Shown here: one piece after another, positions 1-6,813 of the stretch
How positions within the stretch are numbered: position 1 is the stretch's first letter
Layout of the letters: the number at the start of each line of letters is the position of its first letter
Virus record (IMG/VR): IMGVR_UViG_3300017527_000247
Location: 1 to 31,536 of that record
Source: a virus
Reading direction: 5' to 3' (one strand)
Length of the DNA stretch: 31,536 nt
Notes under the pieces: generated by a model
Database searches by the model: none
Seen by the model: only the letters and a program-made list of their open reading frames with translations
Told to the model about the DNA's origin: nothing
Made by a program: the position numbers and the translations under genes

Positions 1-2
1 AA

Positions 3-827
3 ATGGGTAGACAAATGCCTTGGGATGCAATTCCAGACAGTAACGTGTTTCCTACGGGAAACTTTCATGTGACAGGTGTTAAGTTAGAGGAACGTTTTAG
101 CAACAATGGTAAGTTGATGTATTCCGCTGATATGCAAATCCTCGAACACCCCAACACAGGGATGTACACCAACATGCACCACTTTGAAAACTTTGTGATT
201 GGGTCGGATGAAGATTTGACGGCAGATGTGCCGGGTACGTGGCAGCAAAGCTTTGGGGCCAAAAGACTGAAACAGATGTTGAAGGCGGCTCAGGTCAGCG
301 AGCATGCCGACATGGATAAGATCTGCGCCGGTTTTAATGGGGTTCAGTTTATCTTGAGTCTGAGGTGGTTTCGTGAGCCTGAGCTGAACAAGGACGGCAC
401 GCCGAACCAGTACGCCGGTCAGGAGAGAAATGATGTGACGGGGTTTGCGAAGATCGGCGCGAAAGAGCCGATGATTGAGCCGCAGAAGGGTGCTGTTGGT
501 CCTGGTGCGAAGCCTGCGCCGGTTGCGCCGGTTGCTCCTCCGGTTAGTGGGCTACCCGTTGGCCCACCTGCGGTTGCACCACCTATAGCGCCGCCTCCGG
601 TCGGTGTGCCTGTTGCAGGGCCGCCACCCACCGCGCCGCCTACTGCTGTACCTCCGGTTGGACCGCCTGTTGTTAATGTTCCGCAGACTCCGACTCCTGC
701 GGTGACACCCGTTGCAGGCGGTGGTCAGATGCTTCCGTGTAACGTTTGTGGTCAGCAAGTACCTGCGGAGCAGTTTGCACAGCACATCGGTCAATGTATG
801 GCTAATCAGGCGAATAAGGTGGGTTAG
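3..827 (+). CDS. SSB-like phage protein (DUF669-type N-terminus) with Pro-rich linker and C-terminal UBZ4-like zinc finger
   Basis: The first ~150 residues read like phage single-stranded-DNA-binding proteins of the DUF669 type: a beta-rich start, a W-x-x-x-F-G-A-K-R-L-K-x-M-L-K-A-A segment near residue 85, and a Y-A-G-Q-E-R-N-D-V segment near 140 that matches the 'YNGQ-RN-V' closing motif of that family. Residues ~166-234 are a low-complexity Pro/Val/Ala linker. The end carries C246-x2-C249-x11-H261-x3-C265, the spacing of Rad18/UBZ4-type zinc fingers. The likely role is ssDNA binding in replication or recombination, with the finger as an interaction module; this is inferred. The ATG lies only two bases from the window edge, and an alternative ATG sits at 15, so the true start may be outside. 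It opens the + strand block. Confidence 0.55.
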   Translation: MGRQMPWDAIPDSNVFPTGNFHVTGVKLEERFSNNGKLMYSADMQILEHPNTGMYTNMHHFENFVIGSDEDLTADVPGTWQQSFGAKRLKQMLKAAQVSEHADMDKICAGFNGVQFILSLRWFREPELNKDGTPNQYAGQERNDVTGFAKIGAKEPMIEPQKGAVGPGAKPAPVAPVAPPVSGLPVGPPAVAPPIAPPPVGVPVAGPPPTAPPTAVPPVGPPVVNVPQTPTPAVTPVAGGGQMLPCNVCGQQVPAEQFAQHIGQCMANQANKVG

Positions 828-960
828 TCGGTTCAGTGTGGTACGGGGCAGATGCAGGTTAGATAAAAGGGTCCATGAGGTCTTTCATCAACTTCGGTCA
901 CAGGTCATGGCATTAAACCCGGTCAAGCAATGTTAGCTGCCTCGTGTCACTTTTAAACAA

Positions 961-968
961 AAAGGAGG
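961..968 (+). promoter_or_regulatory. Strong ribosome binding site deciding the start of the next gene
   Basis: AAAGGAGG lies five bases before ATG 974. It places the start at 974 rather than at the in-frame ATG 944, which has no such signal. The rest of the 146-nt gap 828-973 shows no convincing gene, promoter or hairpin. Confidence 0.75.
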
Positions 969-973
969 TAAAA

Positions 974-1675
974 ATGTCAGATCAATTAACAGTCGTACTC
1001 AACCAGGAACTTGCGGTTAAAATGTCCGAGCCACAGTTCACTGCGTTGATGCAGAATATCTCTGCGTATGAGGTACAAAGTACCAACGTGCGCGTGACTA
1101 ACGATGTCGAGTATCAGTTGGGAGCAGACTCGCTGGTCGCCATTGCTGAAGTAGCCAAGTCTCTTGAGCACATGCGAAAAGGCATTGTGGCATATCCGAA
1201 TACATTCGTTAAAACGGTTAATGATATGTTTCGCGGTTTGAAGGATCGCTGCGTAAAAACACGACAACGCATTGAGTATCACGTTGTTAGTTACAAACAG
1301 AAAAAAGATGCTGCGTTCGCTCAGCAACAAGCCGCCGAAGCCGCCGCCGCGCAAGAGCAGATGCAGCTCCCTTTAGATGCTGACACAGACGAGGCACCGC
1401 CTGAGCCGCCTCAGCCTCCGCTTCAGAGCACCAAGGCGAGCAACGGGCGGGGCAGTGTGAGCTACAGAAAGGGTAAGCCTACCGTTGAAGTGCTTAACCC
1501 CGCCAAGCTGGTCCGTGCGTCGCTAAGTGAGAAAAATAAAGTACCTACCGACGTTATATCAATTGATGCGGCTGCGCTAAGGCGTGCCGTTGATGCCGGG
1601 ATTTATACAGTCAAGCAGTGGGAAAAGTACGGTGTGAAGGTCACTGAGACGCAGGAAACGGTTGTGAGGACGTAA
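974..1675 (+). CDS. Coiled-coil phage protein, possibly recombination-associated
   Basis: This 233-residue protein has a helical, charged N-terminal half. The stretch K-S-L-E-H-M-R-K-G through V-S-Y-K-Q-K-K-D-A (residues ~62-115) resembles a common family of phage coiled-coil proteins usually encoded beside ssDNA-binding and recombination genes. It is followed by an Ala/Gln run and an acidic Pro-rich linker (~residues 125-150). A basic C-terminal domain (~160-220) ends in 'AALRRAVDAGIYTVKQWEKYGVKV', which looks like a small helical DNA- or protein-binding unit. No catalytic motif is visible. The upstream SSB-like gene supports a DNA-metabolism role, but this is inference. A possible continuation of the frame to ATG 944 was rejected because of the strong Shine-Dalgarno at 961-968. 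Confidence 0.6.
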   Translation: MSDQLTVVLNQELAVKMSEPQFTALMQNISAYEVQSTNVRVTNDVEYQLGADSLVAIAEVAKSLEHMRKGIVAYPNTFVKTVNDMFRGLKDRCVKTRQRIEYHVVSYKQKKDAAFAQQQAAEAAAAQEQMQLPLDADTDEAPPEPPQPPLQSTKASNGRGSVSYRKGKPTVEVLNPAKLVRASLSEKNKVPTDVISIDAAALRRAVDAGIYTVKQWEKYGVKVTETQETVVRT

Positions 1676-1677
1676 CT

Positions 1678-1845
1678 ATGTGGTACAGATGGATCTGGTG
1701 GCAAATGAGCGCACAAAGTGAGTGGCTTGATGAGATGGGCAATCCAAGCTTCATCGTTTGGGTGTCGGTTAATCCCAAGTTCCTTGAAGCCGATCATGAT
1801 TTGGATTACCTCCTCTCCATTCCGGACTGGACTGGAGCGCATTGA
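1678..1845 (+). CDS. Hypothetical Trp-rich small protein (55 aa)
   Basis: An ATG at 1678 follows the previous stop by two bases, with GAGGA at 1666-1670 as a plausible ribosome binding site. The 55 residues begin MWYRWIWWQMS and include eight tryptophans in total, five of them in the first 16 residues. No family is recognised. It fills an otherwise empty 200-nt gap in a tightly packed co-directional operon, which supports it being real. It could also be non-coding spacer. Confidence 0.45.
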   Translation: MWYRWIWWQMSAQSEWLDEMGNPSFIVWVSVNPKFLEADHDLDYLLSIPDWTGAH

Positions 1846-1875
1846 TGACAAGCTTGATAGTATACTGGAGGGATT

Positions 1876-2103
1876 ATGACACGCACTGGATACCTGTGGT
1901 ACGAAGATGATCAATTAGAGGAGCCTATCGTTGAATGTTGGGACTCAATCAAAGCTGAGACTGACGCTGCTTACCTGTTCGGTGATGAGGGCTACGAAGA
2001 CAACGTGTGGCTGCCTAAGTCGCGGGTGGAGGTTAAAAAGCTTGTGAATGGCTACGAGGTCGAGATACCTTACTGGTTGGCAAAAAAGAAAGGATTGGTT
2101 TGA
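1876..2103 (+). CDS. Small acidic phage protein (75 aa), 'WLPKS...WLAKKKGL' type
   Basis: It has a good ribosome binding site, GGAGGG at 1868-1873, just ahead of ATG 1876. The ending V-W-L-P-K-S-R-V-E-V ... I-P-Y-W-L-A-K-K-K-G-L matches a pattern seen in small phage proteins encoded in replication and recombination clusters, whose function is not known. The first half is strongly acidic (E/D-rich) and the end is basic. The stop is one base before the next start, so the two genes are probably translationally coupled. Confidence 0.65.
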   Translation: MTRTGYLWYEDDQLEEPIVECWDSIKAETDAAYLFGDEGYEDNVWLPKSRVEVKKLVNGYEVEIPYWLAKKKGLV

Positions 2104-2104
2104 T

Positions 2105-2287
2105 ATGGCCGAAGCTATAAACATAATAATTGACGAAACAGATCCCGAATACCCCGTGTTAGTTGAGATTGAGCTTGATAGCGGTAAGTCAATTTCGATT
2201 GGCAAGAGGTTTCAAGAAGACTTGGCTGACGAAGATTCAAACATTGTGGTACTTCGCATAACACCCGAAGACATCGAAGATGCCTAA
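2105..2287 (+). CDS. Hypothetical small acidic protein (60 aa)
   Basis: ATG 2105 sits directly after the preceding TGA (2101-2103), with AAAGAAAGGA just upstream inside the previous gene. The protein is short, acidic and predicted mostly beta (alternating I/V segments: N-I-I-I-D, V-L-V-E-I-E-L, N-I-V-V-L-R-I). Its last eight bases overlap the start of the polymerase gene. No family is recognised. Tight packing on both sides supports coding. Confidence 0.6.
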   Translation: MAEAINIIIDETDPEYPVLVEIELDSGKSISIGKRFQEDLADEDSNIVVLRITPEDIEDA

Positions 2288-4808
2288 CCTCGTCAAAGGA
2301 GAAGGGCCACTCGACGCACGCATTGTGCTGATAGGTGAAGCCCCCGGCCCCACCGAGAATGCTTTAGGCCGTCCTTTCATGGGTGCCAGCGGCAACATGC
2401 TTGGCGACTGGTGGCGTCCGCTTGGCCTGTCTCGCGGTCAGATCCGCATTGATAACCTTTTACAGCGTATGCCGCCGGGGAGTAAGATTGACAATGCATC
2501 GGTTGAAGAGGTTGTTGAAGCTATACAGCATTTACGACAGAGGATCACCGAGCTGCGTTACCCCTGCGTCATCGTACCCACGGGTAACTATGCTACCTTT
2601 GCTCTCACTGGCAAGGGAAAAGTCAAGGCAGCGATTCGTAAGGCTTTGGGTGAGGAAGTTACAAGCACTCAGGCGGAAAAGAAGGCAGGTATCTTATCGC
2701 TAAGGGGCAGCGTCTATCAATACACGGATCTCAGTGGGCGCAAGATGAAGCTCATCCCGACCGTACACCCTTCACGGTTTTTACACGGCAACCGACATAA
2801 GCAAGGAACGGCAATTGCAGATTGGAAACGTATCATTCGAGAAAGCGCATCCCCGGACTATCGGCCAGTTAATAGGACTCACGTTATTGAACCCACAGAA
2901 CATGAGGTCGCCAAATATGTTAAGTTTGTTAAATACTACGAGAAAGATATTAGATTGTCTTTGGATATTGAGACTTGGGGAGGAACGCTTACGTGCGTGG
3001 GATTCTCCCATAAATCTGATTACTCGATCACGATTGCGACCACTTCCAAGAGACAACGCGATACGTTTTTGCCTTATGTTAAGACGCTATGCGATACGCA
3101 GTGCGAAAAGATCCTACAAAACGGCCTCTATGACTACTACTGGCTCTCCCACTTCGGAATAAAGCCCGTCAACTGGAAGTGGGATACGATGGGTATGGCA
3201 CACGCAATCAATCCCATTGGGCAATTCACACTTGAGTTCCTGTGCTCAATCCACGTCGATGATTACCAGTACTGGAAAGACGAGGCTAAAGATGCTGAAG
3301 AGATTAAGAAGTATGCTCGTGACCTGCAATCGTTATGGGTCTACAACGGTCTCGATTGCTGCTATACCCACGAGTTACAGGAGCAACTCGCCATTCAGGT
3401 TCAAGAAGCTGGTCGAATGGAGTTTTACTTCCATCACTACCGGGATTTATTTATTCCGTTGCTCGGACTCATGCGGCATGGTGTTAAGGTTGATACTAAA
3501 GCGCAAGCTGCGTGGTGCAAAGAATTGATGCTAAACTGCTCAGCAATACGCGAAGAATTGACTCAGCTCGCTGGTGAGGATTTGTTCGCACAAAAGGATT
3601 TCTCCAATGTGAAGCTAAGGCGCTTCTTCTATGATAAACTCAAGATCCCAAAGAAGATGAAGATCACAAAGGGCGTGGGAGGTAAGAAGCGCACCGTCAC
3701 ACTGGACAAGCACGCATTAAATGAGTTCATCATGAAGTCGCATCAGCCTAAGCTTAAAAAGAAGTACGAACCGGCGCAGGCTCCTGCGATGCTGATCCTA
3801 AATTTTCGTCGCAGCAAAAAGAAAGCCGATACGATGAAAGGAGCGTGGGACAAAGATGGATATATTCGTTGCGAATACAAGTTTAAAACGGAGACTGGAA
3901 GGCTCGCCTCTGCTCGAAATCCCAAGCGCAAAGGTTACAACCTTCAGAATCCTTCGCGGAAAATTAGACATACATTTCTACCGGATAAAGGTTGCGTTTT
4001 TATCAAGATCGATCTTAGTCAGGTTGAGGATAGGGTCGTCAAGATGCTCACGGGAGCTGACCGCATGGTTAGGTTAGCCAATTTGCATCCGAGTGAGTTT
4101 AATGCGCACACGTATAATGCAGCTCGGATATTTGGGGTTTCCGAAGATGATGTAACTAAAGATCAGTATATGTTAGGTAAGAAGGCGGTGCATGGTGCGC
4201 AACGTGGTATGGGTGGTGTGTTGCTGAGCCAAGAGTTGCTGGCTGATGAAGATGCACCGCTTGTCATATCACCCGGCGAGTGCCAGAAGATGATTGATAA
4301 GTACCTTCAAGATCACCATGAGATCAGGGATATTTACTTTCCGGGGATACGAAAAGAGTTGTGGGATTATAAGTGTCTGACCAACACGTGGGGTAGGATC
4401 TGGAACGTTGGCGAGTATGTCGAGTGGGATGAGGATTTGTATCGCAGAGGATATAGTTTCAAGCCGCAGTCCGAGAATGCGGATCTGTTAAACCAGTGGG
4501 GATTGCTTGAGGCGTACCGTTTCATTAAAGCCAACCGGATGAAGACGCGGATCAACTTACAGATGCACGATGAGTTGATTGCAAGCTGCCCACTCAGTGA
4601 AGCGTATGATTACACTCAGTTCGTCGTCTACCACCTTGAACAGCCTCGTTGGTACTACGGTAATAAGCTGGCGGTGCCTGCTACGATAACGGTTGCAAAA
4701 GATTGGGCTGATGACAGGTACGAGTTTAAGCGGTTGCCTAACCAGAAGGACTTTGAACAGGTTGTGCAATGCGTTTTAGAGGAGATTGAGTATGACCAAC
4801 GGCAATAG
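2280..4808 (+). CDS. Fusion of family 4-like uracil-DNA glycosylase and family A DNA polymerase with 3'-5' exonuclease
   Basis: The product has 842 residues. The N-terminal ~190 residues look like a family 4 uracil-DNA glycosylase: G19-E-A-P-G23 with G-R-P-F-M-G following, an N-L-L-Q-R-M-P-P-G segment, and T161-V-H163-P-S165. The family's N-terminal iron-sulfur cysteines are absent. Next is a DnaQ-like exonuclease with D229-I-E231-T (Exo I), N281-x3-D285 (Exo II) and Y355-x3-D359 (Exo III). The polymerase domain has motif A at D578-L-S-Q-V-E, an O-helix region G633-K-K-A-V-H638-G-A-Q-R642-G-M-G, and motif C at H763-D764-E765. It should be the replicative polymerase, with the glycosylase domain either removing or sensing uracil in template. 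Similar glycosylase/polymerase fusions are known in phages such as SPO1. Its start overlaps the previous gene by eight bases. The O-helix Arg is unusual. Confidence 0.92.
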   Translation: MPNLVKGEGPLDARIVLIGEAPGPTENALGRPFMGASGNMLGDWWRPLGLSRGQIRIDNLLQRMPPGSKIDNASVEEVVEAIQHLRQRITELRYPCVIVPTGNYATFALTGKGKVKAAIRKALGEEVTSTQAEKKAGILSLRGSVYQYTDLSGRKMKLIPTVHPSRFLHGNRHKQGTAIADWKRIIRESASPDYRPVNRTHVIEPTEHEVAKYVKFVKYYEKDIRLSLDIETWGGTLTCVGFSHKSDYSITIATTSKRQRDTFLPYVKTLCDTQCEKILQNGLYDYYWLSHFGIKPVNWKWDTMGMAHAINPIGQFTLEFLCSIHVDDYQYWKDEAKDAEEIKKYARDLQSLWVYNGLDCCYTHELQEQLAIQVQEAGRMEFYFHHYRDLFIPLLGLMRHGVKVDTKAQAAWCKELMLNCSAIREELTQLAGEDLFAQKDFSNVKLRRFFYDKLKIPKKMKITKGVGGKKRTVTLDKHALNEFIMKSHQPKLKKKYEPAQAPAMLILNFRRSKKKADTMKGAWDKDGYIRCEYKFKTETGRLASARNPKRKGYNLQNPSRKIRHTFLPDKGCVFIKIDLSQVEDRVVKMLTGADRMVRLANLHPSEFNAHTYNAARIFGVSEDDVTKDQYMLGKKAVHGAQRGMGGVLLSQELLADEDAPLVISPGECQKMIDKYLQDHHEIRDIYFPGIRKELWDYKCLTNTWGRIWNVGEYVEWDEDLYRRGYSFKPQSENADLLNQWGLLEAYRFIKANRMKTRINLQMHDELIASCPLSEAYDYTQFVVYHLEQPRWYYGNKLAVPATITVAKDWADDRYEFKRLPNQKDFEQVVQCVLEEIEYDQRQ

Positions 4809-5109
4809 CGACGACTTAACGAAGAAAGTACTTTCGGGGCTGAAGCCTGACGCGGCGATGGTAGTCGAAAGCATGAAGAAAGCTAACGATACGATAGCGA
4901 TGCTCATCAATCAACTAAAAGTTGCTGAGGCCAGCCGAACCGAGATGTTCATTATACTTGGGACTGTGCTCAATAAGTATGGCAGGAAAGTGGTGTTGGC
5001 TGACGAGGACATGATTGCACTGGATCCGGTGAACTACGTTGTCACAGCGGAGCTTGTTGATGACACAGGGGAGCGGATTATAAGACTTAAACATGTGGCT
5101 TCTGTATAG
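4792..5109 (+). CDS. Hypothetical coiled-coil protein (105 aa)
   Basis: The start is taken as ATG 4792 with GGAGA at 4781-4785; a TTG at 4786 in the same frame is less likely. The gene overlaps the polymerase 3' end by 17 bases. Residues ~10-60 are helical and heptad-like (K-K-A-N-D-T-I-A-M-L-I-N-Q-L-K-V-A-E), and the C-terminal 45 residues look beta-rich (V-V-L-A-D-E-D-M-I-A-L, Y-V-V-T-A-E-L-V). No family is recognised. Its place between polymerase and ATPase suggests an accessory replication factor, which is inference. Its TAG abuts the next ATG. Confidence 0.65.
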   Translation: MTNGNSDDLTKKVLSGLKPDAAMVVESMKKANDTIAMLINQLKVAEASRTEMFIILGTVLNKYGRKVVLADEDMIALDPVNYVVTAELVDDTGERIIRLKHVASV

Positions 5110-6315
5110 ATGGATAGCATCCTATCAAAAACAACCAACCTCGTCAAGCTGTACCTGCACACCTGCGGAGACAACAGCGACATCCCGCAAGCCTATCACC
5201 TGTGGTCGTGCCTGTCGATGATAGGAGCCTGCGTTGCAGACCGCGTATACTTCCATCGCATCAAAGAGTGGCCTATCTACCCTAATATGTATGTGTTTCT
5301 GATAGGCGAGTCGGGCAGCGGCAAGAACTTCGCAATCAATAAGATGGAGGAGTACGTTCAAGAGCTGCCGCTTGTCAACTATCGCAGGCTCAGGACTACA
5401 GCTCAATACCTGTTGGATATGTTAGGTAAGCCTACCATTGATCCGAACACGGGTCAAAGGATACTAAGCAACACAGCGGTTTATCTGTCGATGCCTGAGA
5501 TCAGCGCCTACATTCAAAAAGGTGAGCACGCCGACACTTTGATACAGATGATGACCGAGCTGTACAGCGGCACAAGTGACTTCACCGATGGCACACGGAT
5601 GCACGGTGAGACGACAGTTAGAAACTGCTGTATTAATTGGATCACAGGCAGCACGAAGCACTGGTTACTAAAGGCAATGACGCCCGACACGGTGCTAAGT
5701 GGGTTCTTCGCACGCATCATCACGGTTTACCCGGAGGAGGAGAAGAAGCGAGACGGTAAGACCAAGCGCGTGTGGGATGACGTGGGTTATCCAGAAGATT
5801 ATGACATGGTAGTGCAACACATTAAAGCAAGAGTGATGGCACTGACTACCGTTGAAGGCGAGATGTTCATGACCGAAAAGGCTCACGCTTATGTCAGGCA
5901 ATGGAATGCGAACCGGCCTGAGCCTACCGACGAGCTGATACGCCCCTGGTGGAAGCGGCAGCGTGAGGCGATAGCAAAGATTGCCATGATACTGTGCCTT
6001 GCAGATGGGAGAGGGCCGGTGATCAGGCAGCCTCACGTCAGTGCAGCCATTAAGATCTTGGGGTCGGTTGAGAGCAACCTGCCTGACTTGATTGACTTTT
6101 CGCAGCACACACCGAGCACCGAGAAGGAGCTGGCGGTTAAAGCAGTTATTAAAAGGCGTGGTAAGGTGGGCAGGACCGACCTCGCACGTACCTTATCGCG
6201 CACAGTCAACAGCAAAGAGCTGTCGATGGCTATTGTTGGGCTGAGAGACAAGAAGTTGGTTAGGGAGGAAACTTCGCCTACGGGTGGTAAGATTTATGTT
6301 TGGGAAGGAGGATAG
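5110..6315 (+). CDS. DUF3987-like AAA+ ATPase, putative replicative helicase, with C-terminal winged helix
   Basis: The 401-residue protein carries a Walker A motif G66-E-S-G-S-G-K72. A hydrophobic strand ending M-P-E130 stands in the Walker B position. I-T-G-S-T (~178-182) is a sensor 1-like segment, and G-F-F-A-R (198-202) is a probable arginine finger. The stretch W-W-K-R-Q-R-E-A-I-A-K-I-A-M-I-L-C-L-A (~278-296) is typical of DUF3987 proteins, which are linked to primase/helicase functions. The last ~70 residues, with K-R-R-G-K-V-G-R-T-D-L-A and a final beta hairpin, look like a winged helix. No primase domain is present. The start codon directly follows the previous stop and lacks a clear ribosome binding site, suggesting translational coupling. 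Confidence 0.75.
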   Translation: MDSILSKTTNLVKLYLHTCGDNSDIPQAYHLWSCLSMIGACVADRVYFHRIKEWPIYPNMYVFLIGESGSGKNFAINKMEEYVQELPLVNYRRLRTTAQYLLDMLGKPTIDPNTGQRILSNTAVYLSMPEISAYIQKGEHADTLIQMMTELYSGTSDFTDGTRMHGETTVRNCCINWITGSTKHWLLKAMTPDTVLSGFFARIITVYPEEEKKRDGKTKRVWDDVGYPEDYDMVVQHIKARVMALTTVEGEMFMTEKAHAYVRQWNANRPEPTDELIRPWWKRQREAIAKIAMILCLADGRGPVIRQPHVSAAIKILGSVESNLPDLIDFSQHTPSTEKELAVKAVIKRRGKVGRTDLARTLSRTVNSKELSMAIVGLRDKKLVREETSPTGGKIYVWEGG

Positions 6316-6316
6316 G

Positions 6317-6523
6317 ATGGCTTACCAAAGAAAGCCAACAACGAAGGACATAATGACAGAAGATCAAATCCAAAAATGGATGGTCATTACATCGGATCAA
6401 CTCAAAGATTTGCGTAATAAGCGTAAGTTTCCCTTTGTATCAATCACGACTACCAAACGTATGTATTGGGTTGAGGATGTCGTAAATTGGTTAAATCTTA
6501 ATCGCACGAATATACCTGAGTAG
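6317..6523 (+). CDS. Small helix-turn-helix (excisionase/MerR-like) DNA-binding protein
   Basis: This 68-residue protein has a strong ribosome binding site, AAGGAGG, overlapping the end of the ATPase gene. The order T-S-D-Q-L-K-D-L-R-N-K-R-K-F-P ... R-M-Y-W-V-E-D-V-V-N-W-L follows the HTH_17/excisionase layout: helix, basic recognition part, wing with an aromatic residue, and a closing 'V-x-x-W-L' helix. Such proteins act as phage regulators or recombination directionality factors. No integrase is visible, so regulator is as likely as excisionase. It is the last gene of the + strand block and sits beside the repeat-bearing junction at 6540-6602, a possible binding target. Confidence 0.6.
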   Translation: MAYQRKPTTKDIMTEDQIQKWMVITSDQLKDLRNKRKFPFVSITTTKRMYWVEDVVNWLNLNRTNIPE

Positions 6524-6539
6524 TGCGGTTATTACGCAT

Positions 6540-6602
6540 CCACGCAGTGACCTCACGTAGCGTCACGTAGCACCGGAAAGAGGTTGTTTTATACCTGCGT
6601 GG
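6540..6602. repeat. Nested inverted and direct repeats at the convergent gene junction
   Basis: An 8-bp inverted pair, CCACGCAG (6540-6547) and CTGCGTGG (6595-6602), encloses the direct repeat TCACGTAG (6553-6560 and 6563-6570) and a smaller inverted pair GTGAC/GTCAC (6547-6551, 6562-6566). It lies in the 143-nt gap between the HTH gene and the small membrane-protein gene. It could be an operator, an origin element, an attachment site or a weak terminator. No T-run follows the arms, so a classical intrinsic terminator is doubtful. Confidence 0.5.
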
Positions 6603-6666
6603 CATCGGTTATTTTTACCCCCTTACTGTGGTATGCCTTGAGGGGCGATCGTCCAAGGAGCGTTAA

Positions 6667-6813
6667 ATGTGGAAGTTTCTATTAGCTACGGCAGCATTGC
6701 TGGCAATCAAGGTTACTTACGGGGTAATTCTGTTTTTCATGCTATCGCATTTCTTAGTCTGGAAGCTCAAGTTCTTCCCCCATGTTACTATAGAATTGCT
6801 GCGCTTCTGGTGA
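6667..6813 (+). CDS. Putative small membrane protein (48 aa), holin-like by size only
   Basis: ATG 6667 has an excellent ribosome binding site, AAGGAG at 6655-6660 with six bases spacing, and the frame ends in tandem TGA-TAG stops. The protein starts MWKFLLATAALLA and stays hydrophobic to about residue 31, enough for one transmembrane helix or a short hairpin, followed by a basic, aromatic C-terminus. Its 3' end overlaps the opposing ejection-protein gene by 60 bases. No family is recognised. Small single-helix proteins of this kind include pinholins and antiholins, but no endolysin is next to it, so lysis function is only a guess. Confidence 0.5.
   Translation: MWKFLLATAALLAIKVTYGVILFFMLSHFLVWKLKFFPHVTIELLRFW

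Noticed and set aside
552-794. Arg-rich - strand frame under the Pro-rich linker
   Set aside because: Composition is an artefact of the complementary strand of Pro/Val codons.
944-973. Upstream ATG that would lengthen the coiled-coil gene
   Set aside because: The strong AAAGGAGG at 961-968 would lie inside the coding region and clearly serves ATG 974.
1845-1910. 21-codon frame overlapping the 75-residue gene
   Set aside because: Very short, and largely inside the better supported gene at 1876.
6317-6523. Calling the small HTH gene a proven excisionase
   Set aside because: No integrase or attachment site is identifiable in the window, so regulator is equally possible.
6524-6660. Intrinsic terminator between the convergent blocks
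   Set aside because: The inverted arms are 47 bases apart and not followed by a T-run.
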